DNA of 64,000 nt from Myxococcales bacterium (GTDB lineage: Bacteria > Myxococcota > Bradymonadia > UBA7976 > UBA1532), in the NCBI GenBank assembly GCA_020633515.1, contig JACKDM010000015.1, positions 1-64,000 on the forward strand, read 5' to 3'. The translations under genes were made by a program, and so were the position numbers. The notes under the pieces are model-generated. The model was not told the origin of the DNA. It was given only the letters and a program-made list of their open reading frames with translations, and searched no databases. Shown one piece after another: positions 35,834-44,690 of this stretch; within the stretch, counting starts at the first letter, position 1, and each line of letters begins with the position of its first letter.

Positions 35834-36847
35834 TCAGGGCACGAGCACCACCCGGAAGCGCGCCTCGTTGTTCATCATGCGGGCGTAGGCCTTGCCCGCC
35901 TCGGCGAGCGGGAAGGTCTCGATCATCGGCTTGATCCCGGCGACGGCGCTGTAGTCGAGCGTCTCTTCGCTCGCCTTGGGCGTGCCGCTCGGCCAGCCGG
36001 CGACGGTCTTGCCGCTCAAGAGCTCGATCGGGTTGATCTCGAGCGGCTCGAACGCGGCGCCGACGATGAGGAGCTTGCCGCGGGGCTTGAGGCCGCCGAA
36101 CGCGGACTTCATCGCGGCGGCGTTGGGCGCGGTGACGAGCACGAGGTCGGCGCCGCCGAGCTTCTGCAGGGCCTCGGCGCCGTCTTCGGCGGCGGTGTCG
36201 ATGTAGACGTGCGCGCCGAGCTCGCGGGCGAGCGCCTCCTTGTCGCTGCCGCGGGAGAGCGCGACGGTGCGGTAGCCGAGGTGGTTGGCGTACTGCAAGC
36301 CGAGGTGGCCGAGGCCGCCGATGCCGACGACGGCGACGGTGGCGCCGCCCTTGACGCCCGCGTTGCGCAGCGCGTTGAAGGTGGTGATGCCCGCGCAGAG
36401 CAGCGGCGCGGCGTCGGCGGCGTCGAGCGCGTCGGGGATCAGGGCGAGCGCTTCCTGGGGGGCGACCATGTACTCGGCGTAGCCGCCGTCATAGCTGATC
36501 CCGCAGATCTGCGCCGCGCTGCACGCGAGGAAGTCGCCGCCGCGGCAGGCGTCGCAGGTGAAGCAGTGCCCGCCGTGCCAGCCGACGCCGACGCGGGTGC
36601 CGGCCTTCCAGCGGGCGGCGACGCCTTCGCCGACGGCGTCGACGCGGCCGGCGACCTCGTGGCCGGGGATGCGGGGGTAGGTGAGGCCGGGCCAGCCGCC
36701 GTGCTGCACGAAGGCGTCGCTGTGGCAGATCCCACAGGCTTCGACCTTGATGCGGACCTGGCCGGGGCCGGGCTCGGGGAGGGGGACGTCGGTGTACTCG
36801 AACTCGCCGCCGGCCTTGGTGATGCGGGCGGCTTTCATGGTCGCCAT
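35834..36847 (-). CDS. Zinc-dependent alcohol dehydrogenase
   Basis: A 337-residue medium-chain dehydrogenase. Catalytic zinc ligands are Cys in CGICHSD and His in GHEVAGRV; the structural zinc site has four Cys in HCFTCDACRGGDFLAC. The Rossmann motif is GIGGLGHLG near residue 175, and NAD(H) or NADP(H) choice is not clear (ALSRGSDKE at the second strand). It probably interconverts primary alcohols and aldehydes in the cytoplasm, similar to AdhA/AdhP. GGAGG lies before the start. It is an intact gene between two frameshifted ones. Confidence 0.93.
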   Translation of the reverse strand: MATMKAARITKAGGEFEYTDVPLPEPGPGQVRIKVEACGICHSDAFVQHGGWPGLTYPRIPGHEVAGRVDAVGEGVAARWKAGTRVGVGWHGGHCFTCDACRGGDFLACSAAQICGISYDGGYAEYMVAPQEALALIPDALDAADAAPLLCAGITTFNALRNAGVKGGATVAVVGIGGLGHLGLQYANHLGYRTVALSRGSDKEALARELGAHVYIDTAAEDGAEALQKLGGADLVLVTAPNAAAMKSAFGGLKPRGKLLIVGAAFEPLEINPIELLSGKTVAGWPSGTPKASEETLDYSAVAGIKPMIETFPLAEAGKAYARMMNNEARFRVVLVP

Positions 36848-36932
36848 GGGCGATGCCTCCGGGGCTCGGGTTGCCTGCGCGTGCTGCGCGGAGGGATGGA
36901 TACGGGGGCGGGGTGTGAGGTCGCTGATGGGA

Positions 36933-38122
36933 TCAGTGGCGCCGCACCGTCACCGCCGGGTCGATGGATTCGCTGCCGTCGATGATCGCGAGCGTGCGGG
37001 GGTCGTCGTCGCCGAGGAGGTGGTGGCGGGCGAAGGCGAGCGCGTGGGTGGCGACGATGTGGAAGCCGAGCGCGGGGTCGAGGGTGGGGCAGCGGCCGAG
37101 CGCGAAGGTCTGGTGGCATCCGCCTTCGAGCTCGACCCAGGTGAGGGGGAAGCCTTGCATGAGATCGAACATGGCGGCCATGTCATCGGGGTTGTCGGCG
37201 GTGCCGGATTGCACCTGCCAGGGCACGGTGGCCGTGCGGAAGCCTTCGGGGCCGAACCATGCCTCGCGGTAGGCGCCGGCGAGGCCGATGGCGACGGCGA
37301 CGCGGGGGTCGCCGAGGCCGGCGGCGAAGGCGGCGCGCTCGGCTTCGGTGGCGTCGGGGCGGTTGGCGGCGATGGCGTCGAGGTCGTAGGTGGCGCCGGT
37401 GGCGGCCCAGAGGGTGTAGACGCCGCGGCTGTGGCCGGTGAGCACCACCCGGTCGAAGTCGCCGCGGGAGAGGGGGGCGGCGCCGGGGAGCGCGTCGAGC
37501 GCGTCGAGGGTGGCGGTGATGTCGGCGGGGCGCTCGATGTAGTGGGCGACGAGCTCGCCGCGGGCGTTGGCGGTGAGGAGGTTGCCTTCGTGGTCGGGGG
37601 CGACGGCGAGCCAGCCGTGGCGGGCGAAGTGGCTCATGAGGAAGGCGCTCGTGCCGGCGAAGCCGCGGTCGCCGTGGCTGTAGACCATGACGGGGTAGCG
37701 CTCGCCGACGGGGTCGAGCGGGGGGGCGTTGATGACGGCGTCGGGGTCTTCGAAGAGGTCGTGGTGGCGCGGGTGGGGGCCGTCGACGGCCTCGGCGGGG
37801 TACCAGACGTGCAGCAGGATGGTGCGGGTCTCGCCGGTGCCGGGCACGGTGTAGGTGGTGGGGCGCTCGAGGTAGCCGACGGCGAAGGGGCCGGGGCCGT
37901 CGACGGGGAACTCGAGGGTCGAGGTGGGGGCGGCGGCGTCGGGGGCGGCGTCGGGGGCGGCGTCGGGGGCGGCGTCGGGCGCGGTGGCGTCGGGGGGTGG
38001 GCGCGGCGGCGTCGGAGGTGGCGGCCGTCGGGGGTGGCGGCGTCGGGATCGGCGGCGGCGTCGGGCTCGCAGCCGGCGGCGAGGCAGAGCACGAGCGGCA
38101 GGTGCCAGAGGCGATGGGCCAT
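36933..38122 (-). CDS. Alpha/beta-hydrolase lipoprotein with frameshifted tether
   Basis: ATG 38122 starts MAHRLWHLPLVLCLAAGC, a signal peptide with lipobox, then D-P-D-A-A. The frame is lost in the tether: taking one C out of a C5 run and one out of a C6 run (about 38,025-38,005) joins it to TAATSDAAAPTP and then to the intact body. The body begins APDAAPDAAPDAAP, and goes on to a hydrolase core with PVMVYSHGDRG, LTGHSRGVY (GxSxG-type, Ser in GHSRG) and a late GGCHQTFALG His region. This resembles platelet-activating-factor acetylhydrolase or dienelactone-hydrolase-like enzymes. As written, no full protein is made. Confidence 0.7.
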
Positions 38123-38251
38123 GCGGCGGCTCCTCGGGGGGTGGTGTCGACGGTCGAGGGTAGACGGGCGGGGCGTCCGGTTCCAGCGGGTCGGCGGGGT
38201 GGCCGGTCGCCTTGGCGTCGATGGGCTGGTGCCAGGGGGGCACGGGGTGCT

Positions 38252-38267
38252 ATCTCAAAGATGAGAT
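38252..38267. promoter_or_regulatory. Inverted repeat upstream of the decayed kinase
   Basis: ATCTCA and TGAGAT are exact inverse complements separated by AAGA, in the 241-bp gap between divergent genes. It could be an operator for either gene. Evidence is the symmetry and local AT-richness only. Confidence 0.3.
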
Positions 38268-38363
38268 GTTGGCAGGAGCGCGTGGCGATGCAGACGGGTC
38301 GGGCTGTCGGTACGACGAACGGGGCGGGGCGATGAGGGATGGCATGGCTGAGCGACGGCGGGT

Positions 38364-40470
38364 GTGCGGCCTCGGTGGGCGCCGATGATGGGTGCATCGA
38401 CGGGTGTCTGCGTGGCGTGTGATGGAGTGGGTCCGGTCGCGGAGCCGTGCGTGAGTCGGCCCTGCCAGCGGCGGGGATACCACTACGTCCCGGCGGATCG
38501 GGCGCCGTCGAGCGCGCCCGAGGACGCGCGGATCGGGCAGATGTGGGGTGATCATCTGCTCGTGGAGCGGCTGGGCGCGGGCGGGGTAGGCACGGTGTAC
38601 GGGGCGATCAAGCCGCCGATCATGATGCAGGCGGCGGTGAAGATCCTCTCGGCCGAGGCGCCTGCAGCGCTCGTCGAGCGCTTCCGGCAGGAGGCGGTCG
38701 CGCTCGCGCGGCCAATCATCCCAACATCGTTCGGCTGCTGCACTTCGGGCACCACAACGCCGTGCCCTACCTCGTGATGGGTACGTGCAAGGGGGGATGA
38801 CGCTGCGGGGGGCTCGATCGCGCGGGGCTCAGCGCGGCTCATGTCTTCTCGATCCTGGGGCAGCTCTGTGACGCGCTTTCGAGGCGGCACATCTGCTCGG
38901 TGTCATCCATCGGGATGTCAAGCCGGGCAATGTGATGATCCAGGCGCTCCCGTCGAACCCGTACTTCGTGCGGCTCGTCGACTTCGGGCTCGCGAAGCTG
39001 GTCGACGATGCGCACAGCACCGCCCTGCTGGCGGGGACGCCGCATTACATGGCACCGGAGCAGATCTCTCGGCAGCCGGTGGGGCCGTGGACCGACTGGT
39101 ATGCATTCGGGGTGATCGCGTTCGAGCTGTTGACGGGGTCGCGGCCCTACCGGCTCAGTCGACGGGTGAGCTGGTGCGGCTCAAGCTGATGGATGACTAC
39201 CGGCCGACCGAGGAGCCCCGCTTCGGTCATCTGTCGCCGACGGTGCGATGGGCGCTGGAGCGATTGCTGGCCCACGATCCGGCGCGGCGGGCGGCGACGG
39301 GCGACGCGGTGCGGGAGATGCTGACGCTGGCGCGCAGCGACGACGACGGCGTGACGCTGGCCGACTCGCCGAACGACACGCTGGCCGATGCGCCGATGCC
39401 GTTCGTTGCGGATCTGGCGCGGGTGACGTTGATGGCCGCGGGGGGCGCGCGGCGCACGATGCGGCTGCTGGGGACGCCGGTCGGGTTGATGGCGGCAGCG
39501 CCGCCGCAAGCGGCGGGCGCGCAGGTGATGGCGCCGCCGCAGGCGGCGGGGGACGACGTCGGCGCGGTGGGGCAGACGGAGCAGCGCCCGGTCGAGGGCG
39601 AGCGAGCGGGGGGGCCGCAGGGCCAGGCGCGCGGCGGCGAGGGGCCGGCGGCGGCAGGTCGGCGTGGCGATGGCGGGGGCGCGCTGGCGGCGCTGCTGGT
39701 GCTGGCGGGCGGGGGCTGCTGTTCGCCCTGTCGAGCGGGGGCGAGGTGCCGCAGGCGTCGGCGAACGCCGAGGCCAGTCGGATCAGATCGGGTCTGCCCC
39801 GCCGGTGAGCGGGCGCGGTGGCGGACGCCGCGCGCGCGCCGGGCGGCGGACGCGGCCGGCAGGGCGGTCGAGACGCTGGCGAGCCGGCGCGGGACGCAGC
39901 GCCAGCAGGGTCGCGCAGGGGCGACTGGGCAGGCGAGTCTATCCGCGGCGGCGGCCGTCGTCGAGCAGGCGTGACGCCGATCGAGCCCGGCGGCGGCAGA
40001 GAGAGCTCGAGCAGCGGCGTCGACCCCGACGGCGCCCGACGCGTCGCCGCGCGCGAGCAGCGGCCGTTGATCGGCCCGGTCACGATGCCGCGGCGACCGG
40101 AGGAGGCGCGCTCGCGGCAGGGGGCGGCGCGCGATGCGGGAGGCGCGCTCGACACCGCCGAGGCTCACTTCCGCGAGGCGGCGCGCAGCGGAGAAGCATC
40201 GGGCCTTCGCGTGGCGCGGGCTCGGTGAGGTGAAGCTTCAAGCGTGAGCAGTTCGTCGAGGCCGAGCACTTCTTCGGGCGCGCCATCGAAGCGAGCCGGG
40301 CTTCGCGCGTGACCATCTCTATCGGGGGATCAGCGCGATCGCGGTTGGGTCCGGGAAGACGCTCGCGCCTGCGAGGACTGGCAGGCGGCGCTTCGACTCC
40401 GCTCGGGCTACCCGCCCGCGCTCGACTATCTGAACCAGCACTGTCGGTGGCAGGCGGGCGCGCGCTTCAC
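38364..40470 (+). pseudogene. Decayed Ser/Thr protein kinase gene
   Basis: Ordered kinase pieces lie in alternating frames. A Cys-rich start and RLGAGGVGTVYGAIKPP with AAVKILS (to about 38,720) come first; then VIHRDVKPGNVMIQ, LVDFGLAKLV and GTPHYMAPEQIS (38,910-39,170); then the C-lobe end and linker (39,180-39,660); a membrane helix split over frames near 39,700; and TPR-like ends such as ACEDWQAALRLRSGYPPALD up to 40,470. At least five frame changes are needed, several outside base runs. The gene cannot give an active kinase. Codon bias is weaker than in live genes. Confidence 0.82.
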
Positions 40471-41333
40471 CCCGGGCGGCGCACCAGCTCCATGCCGCCG
40501 CCGAGGTCGCGGCGGTCGACGCCCTCGGCGTCGTCGATCCGGCGGGCGAGGTCGAGGCCGGCGGTGTTGGCGGCGAGGACCTCGCCCTTGTGCACGACGA
40601 CCGCGGGGCCGTCGAAGACCTCGAGCACGGCGACGAGCGCGTCGCGGTCGAGGCGGCTGCCGGGGTCGCGGGCGGGGTTCTTGCGGTGCAGCGCGTCGAG
40701 GAGCGCGTCGAGGCTGTGGGCGATGACGCCGAGCTCCTCGGGCATCGAGACGTCGCCGCAGCGTTGGTGCGATTCGCCGCGGGTCCAGGCGAGCGCGACG
40801 CGGTAGAGGCGGGCGAGGGGGCCGAAGAGGCGCTCGCGGACGCGGCGGATCATCATCAGGCCGAGCGCGAGGGTGGCGAGCGCGAGGCCGACGAGCGACC
40901 AGGCGCCGGCGCGGGCGAGGCCGTGGGCGCGTTCGTCGGCGCGGCGCATCGAGCTGCGGTTGATGGCGGCGAGGGTGTCGAGCGCTTCGAGCACGGTGGT
41001 GCGCGCGGCGGGGTCGCCGTCGAGCGCGGCCTCGGACTGCGCTTCGATGATCTCGATCGCGGCGGGCTCTTCGGGCTCGGTGATGTTGCGGCGGGCGCGG
41101 GCGAGCGCGGCGTCGAAGAAGACGTGGCGGGTCTCTTCGAGGGGGCCGATCCCGCGCAGGGCCATGACGCCGCGCATCTGCTCGACGGCTTCGAGGGAGA
41201 CGTCGTTCTCGGCGAGGATGTGGCGGATGGCGGGGCCGGTGCGGAGCAGGAGCCAGGCGCCGGCGATGGCGGTGACGAGCTGGAGGCCGAGGAGCGCGGC
41301 GACGGCGATGCGGATCTCGTGGCGGACGCGCAT
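40467..41333 (-). CDS. Membrane sensor protein without kinase domain
   Basis: A 288-residue protein with a membrane helix at about 8-30, an outer helical region of about 110 residues (four-helix-bundle type), a second helix at about 142-163, a HAMP-like linker (GPLARLYRVALAW) and a small PAS-like domain at the end (LVAVLEVFDGPAVVVHKGEVLAANTAG). Histidine-kinase or methyl-accepting parts are absent. The gene starts directly after the stop of the KtrA-like gene, with no gap, so it is the third gene of the potassium-uptake operon. A role in sensing turgor or ions for Ktr control is inference. Confidence 0.75.
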   Translation of the reverse strand: MRVRHEIRIAVAALLGLQLVTAIAGAWLLLRTGPAIRHILAENDVSLEAVEQMRGVMALRGIGPLEETRHVFFDAALARARRNITEPEEPAAIEIIEAQSEAALDGDPAARTTVLEALDTLAAINRSSMRRADERAHGLARAGAWSLVGLALATLALGLMMIRRVRERLFGPLARLYRVALAWTRGESHQRCGDVSMPEELGVIAHSLDALLDALHRKNPARDPGSRLDRDALVAVLEVFDGPAVVVHKGEVLAANTAGLDLARRIDDAEGVDRRDLGGGMELVRRPG

Positions 41334-41993
41334 TCACCACTCCTCGACGAGGGTCTGCGCGGCGCCGGGGCGGCCGGCGACGAGGAGCACGTCGCCGGTG
41401 GCGAGCGGGCGGTGGGGGTCGGGGCGCTCGAGGTCGTCGTCGCCGTTCTTGATGGCGAGCACGGTGAGCCCGAAGCGGTCGGGGAGCGCGAGCGCGGCGA
41501 GGCTCTTGCCCTTCATGACCGGGCGGACCTCGAGCTCGCTGATGACGAGGTTGGGCGCGAGCTCGATCTCGTCGCGGATCCCGGCATAGGCGAGGCGGCG
41601 GGCGAAGCGCTCGCCATATTCCTTCTCGGGGTTGACGACGAGATCGGCGCCGACGAGGTGGAGGATGCGGGCGATGAGCGGGTCGGTGGCGCGGGAGACG
41701 ACGCGGCGGGCGCCGAGCTGGCGGAGCAGGGTGGTGACGAGGATGGTGCTCTCGCGGGCCTCGTGGCCGATGGCGCAGACGGCGAGGTCGCGGCTCTCGG
41801 GGTTGAGCCCGGAGAGCGCGTCTTCGTCGGTGGCGTCGAGCGCGGCGGCGTGGGCGGCGAAGGTGGCGGCCTCCTGCACGCGGGCGCGGTCGACGTCGAT
41901 GGCGAGGACCTCGAAGCCTTCGTGGGTCAGGGCGCGGGCGAGCGCCATGCCGAACTGGCCGAGGCCGATGACGAGCGCTTGCTTCTTCGACAT
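41334..41993 (-). CDS. ktrA: KtrA/TrkA-type potassium channel regulator
   Basis: A 219-residue cytoplasmic RCK protein. The N-terminal Rossmann part has GLGQFG (10-15), then EVLAIDVDR with the acidic end of strand 2, and DATDEDAL, the nucleotide-binding pattern of KtrA. The C-terminal TrkA_C-like domain has VISELEVRPVMKGKSLAAL. KtrA forms a ring that binds ATP/ADP and gates KtrB. It starts 2 bp from the end of the ktrB-like gene. The symbol follows the family and partner; TrkA would be the alternative name. Confidence 0.9.
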   Translation of the reverse strand: MSKKQALVIGLGQFGMALARALTHEGFEVLAIDVDRARVQEAATFAAHAAALDATDEDALSGLNPESRDLAVCAIGHEARESTILVTTLLRQLGARRVVSRATDPLIARILHLVGADLVVNPEKEYGERFARRLAYAGIRDEIELAPNLVISELEVRPVMKGKSLAALALPDRFGLTVLAIKNGDDDLERPDPHRPLATGDVLLVAGRPGAAQTLVEEW

Positions 41994-41995
41994 GG

Positions 41996-44068
41996 CTATC
42001 CCACCGCGACGTCGGTCAGGGGCCGCTTGACGGGCGGCCGGGGGTCGATCCGGCCGGCGAGCACGAGCAGCAGGGTGAGGGGGCCGACCCGGCCAGCGAA
42101 CATCGCGAGCGCGATCATGATCTTGCCGACCTCGTCGAGCAAGGCGGTGCCGCCGATCGAGAGGCCGACGGTGCCGAGCGCGGAGACGGCTTCGAAGAGC
42201 GCGATCTCGAGGGTCATGGGCTGGGTGGCGAGGAGCGCGAGCAGGAGGAGCACGGCGCTGCCGGCGCCGACGAAGGTGACGGCGGTGGCCTTGCGGATGG
42301 CGCCGGGCGCGATCTGGTGGCCGTAGACCTCGATGTGGGCGGCGTCGCGGAAGGCGGCGCGCACGAGGAGCACGAGGATGGCGATGGTGGTGGTCTTGAC
42401 GCCGCCGGCGGTCGAGCCGGGGCAGCCGCCGATGTACATGAGCGGGATCATGACGGTGTAGGTCGCGGGGTGGGTGGCGGCGAGGTCGATGGAGTTGAAG
42501 CCGGCGGTGCGGAGCGTGATCGACTGGAAGAGGGCGTTGACGAGCTTGTCGACGGTCGAGAGCGGGCCGAGGGTGCGGTCCCATTCGAAGGCGGTGAAGG
42601 CGAGGAAGCCGATGGCGATGAGCGCGGCGGTGGCGACGAGCGCGAGGCGGGCGCTGATGGGGAACGGGCGGCGGCGGGTGGCGACGGCGGCGATGAGGAG
42701 CGGGCCGAGGCCGCCGAGCACGATGAGGAGCGCGGTGACGAGGAGCACCGCGGGGGCCTGGGCGTAGGGCACGAGGCTGTCGGTCTGGAGGGCGAAGCCG
42801 GCGTTGCAGAACGCGGAGATGGCGGTGAAGACGCCGCGCCAGAGCGCGGCGCCGAAGCTGTCGCCGCCGTGGGCGAAGAGCGCGGTGAGGAGGAGCGCGC
42901 CGATGGCTTCGCAGAGCAGGGTGACGCCGATGATGAGGCGCACCTGGTCGGCGAGGCGGGCGCGGTCGCCGGCTTCGACGAGGCTCGCGACGGTGATCTC
43001 GTGGCTGAGGCTCATCCGGCGGCCGAGGAGGAGGATGGCGGCGGTGGAGAAGGTCATGATGCCGAGGCCGCCGAGCTGGATGAGGACGAGCACGACGGCC
43101 TGCCCGAAGCCGCTGAGCGCGGTGGCGGTGTCGACGACGACGAGGCCGGTGACGCAGATCGCGGAGAAGCTGGTGAAGAGGGCGTCGATGAAGCGCAGCG
43201 GGATGCCGGTGTGGCTGGCGGCGGGGAGCGCGAGGAAGGCGGCGCCGATGAAGGCGCCGAGGAGGAAGGTGCCGGCGACGAGCGCGGCGGCGGGGGGCGC
43301 GGGCAGGCCGCGCTCGGGGCGGCCGCGGCGAGGGACGAGGCGGCGGGCGGCGAGCGCGGCGACGCAGAGCAGCGCGAGCGCGGGGAGCGCGAGCAGGGTG
43401 GCGTCGAGCGCGGGCACGAGCGGGGAGCGCGGCGGCGGCGAGGGCGGCGGCGGCGAGGGCGCGGACGCGCACCGGGCCGCCGGCGGCGCGCGGAGAAGCA
43501 GCCAGCCGGCGGCGCTCCCGGCGGCCCCGGCGACGGCGACGCGGCCGCCGAGCTCGGCGGTCATGCCGGCGGCGAGCACGAGCCCCCAGGTGAGCCCGGC
43601 GCCGCAGACGGCGCCGAGGGTGGCGTCGGCGGCGGGGCGGCGGTGCAGATCGGCGAGCTCGGGCGGGACGCGGAACCAGCCGAGCACGGCGGCGAGGCCG
43701 ACCATGCCGGTCGCGGCGGCGAGCAGGAACCGGATCGGGGCGTCGAGCGCGGTGACGGTGAGCGCGGCGGTGGCGAGCGCGACGGCGAGGCCGACGAGGG
43801 TGGTCGCGAGGCGGGGGGCGCGGCGGGCGAGCGCCATCGCGAGCGGGGTGAGCACGATCAGGCCGGCGGCGGCGGCGCGCGCGGCGGTGACGGCGGTCGG
43901 CCCGTCGAGCCCGAACGCGCGGCCGAGGTCGCCGGGGGCGCGGGCTTCGAAGAGGGGCAGGAGCGCCCAGCCGAGGGTGAGGAAGACGCCGGTCGCGAGC
44001 GGCGGCAGGCCGGCGAGCGCGCGGGCGGCGCGCTGTTCACCGGGGGGGAGGGGGAGGGGACCGGGCAT
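41996..44068 (-). CDS. ktrB: KtrB/TrkH-type potassium transporter with N-terminal extension
   Basis: A 690-residue membrane transporter. The C-terminal 450 residues have the four pore loops of the Trk/Ktr/HKT family: AICVTGLVVVD, AFCNAGF, ITLRTAGFNSID and ALGTVGLSIG, each with the filter Gly. The first 220 residues are an extra hydrophobic region with six or so helices and a Pro/Ser linker (near 215), not present in standard KtrB (about 450 residues). It should take up K+ (perhaps with Na+) under control of the adjoining KtrA. ATG 44068 is the only good start; no strong ribosome site is seen. Confidence 0.9.
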   Translation of the reverse strand: MPGPLPLPPGEQRAARALAGLPPLATGVFLTLGWALLPLFEARAPGDLGRAFGLDGPTAVTAARAAAAGLIVLTPLAMALARRAPRLATTLVGLAVALATAALTVTALDAPIRFLLAAATGMVGLAAVLGWFRVPPELADLHRRPAADATLGAVCGAGLTWGLVLAAGMTAELGGRVAVAGAAGSAAGWLLLRAPPAARCASAPSPPPPSPPPRSPLVPALDATLLALPALALLCVAALAARRLVPRRGRPERGLPAPPAAALVAGTFLLGAFIGAAFLALPAASHTGIPLRFIDALFTSFSAICVTGLVVVDTATALSGFGQAVVLVLIQLGGLGIMTFSTAAILLLGRRMSLSHEITVASLVEAGDRARLADQVRLIIGVTLLCEAIGALLLTALFAHGGDSFGAALWRGVFTAISAFCNAGFALQTDSLVPYAQAPAVLLVTALLIVLGGLGPLLIAAVATRRRPFPISARLALVATAALIAIGFLAFTAFEWDRTLGPLSTVDKLVNALFQSITLRTAGFNSIDLAATHPATYTVMIPLMYIGGCPGSTAGGVKTTTIAILVLLVRAAFRDAAHIEVYGHQIAPGAIRKATAVTFVGAGSAVLLLLALLATQPMTLEIALFEAVSALGTVGLSIGGTALLDEVGKIMIALAMFAGRVGPLTLLLVLAGRIDPRPPVKRPLTDVAVG

Positions 44069-44316
44069 GCAGCGAAGGATGAGGGCAAGACGGGGCCGGT
44101 CGCCAGGGGGAACATCCGGTCGGGCCCGGGTCAGGTTCGGTGGTTACCAAACGGTTCCACGCACGCGTTTGTGACCAGTGCTTCCCCGGCAGGCTCAAAA
44201 TCGAGCGTCGCGGCGCAAGAGGGTTGAAACCCGCCTGCGCCTGAGACCAGATAAGGCGCGCGAACGCCGGCTGTGCGGCGTCGCCCAAAATAACCGAAGG
44301 GTTCGAGGAGGACCGC

Positions 44317-44595
44317 GTGAACAAGAAAGATTTGATCAACGGCATCGCCGCTCAGGCCGAGGTCAACAAGGTCGAGGCCGAGCGCATGCTCGAGGCGATG
44401 ATGAGCTGTGTCACGGATGCGCTCGCGCGTGGTGAATCGGTGACGCTCGTCGGCTTCGGCACCTTCGACATCAGCGACCGCAAGTCGCGCAAGGGCGTCA
44501 ACCCCCAGACCGGCGAGCCGATGGAGATCCCCGCGACCAAGGTCGCCACCTTCCGCGCCGGCAAGGCCCTCAAGGACGCGGTCAACGCCCGCTGA
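44317..44595 (+). CDS. hup: HU-family DNA-binding protein
   Basis: A 92-residue nucleoid protein with the HU/IHF fold. It begins MNKKDLINGIAAQAEV, has GFGTFDISDRKSRKGVNPQT (the DNA-gripping arm with the family GxGTF and NP motif), and ends FRAGKALKDAVN. HU dimers bend and compact DNA without strong sequence preference. GTG 44317 follows GAGGAGG at a good distance. A possible promoter (TTGAAA at 44224 and GATAAG at 44250) is poorly spaced and uncertain. Gene stands alone between divergent and unrelated genes. Confidence 0.96.
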   Translation: MNKKDLINGIAAQAEVNKVEAERMLEAMMSCVTDALARGESVTLVGFGTFDISDRKSRKGVNPQTGEPMEIPATKVATFRAGKALKDAVNAR

Positions 44596-44620
44596 CATCG
44601 TCCGCGCTCTCTCCTCCTCC

Positions 44621-44651
44621 TCTCGATTCGAGACTCTCCCGCTGATATAGA
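44621..44651 (+). promoter_or_regulatory. Palindrome and possible promoter before the lamin-tail lipoprotein gene
   Basis: TCTCGATTCGAGA (44621-44633) is a 13-bp palindrome about a central T. TATAGA (44646-44651) downstream could be a -10, about 40 bp before the start codon. The -35 is poor. A repressor binding at the palindrome is possible. Confidence 0.3.
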
Positions 44652-44690
44652 CCGCGTCGACGTCGGCGGACGAGCCGGAGGAGGAGAGGC

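Noticed and set aside
36933..38122. Calling the hydrolase lipoprotein a dead gene
   Set aside because: The whole catalytic body is open and only two single-C changes in the tether separate it from a normal lipoprotein, so error or phase variation is as likely as decay.
40309..40806. Independent plus-strand gene after the decayed kinase
   Set aside because: The first part is one frame of the kinase's TPR end and the rest is the shadow of the minus-strand sensor gene.
44169..44201. Promoter for the HU gene with TTGTGA and CAAAAT
   Set aside because: The spacing of 21 bp is too long for a sigma-70 promoter; another candidate at 44,224 is also badly spaced.
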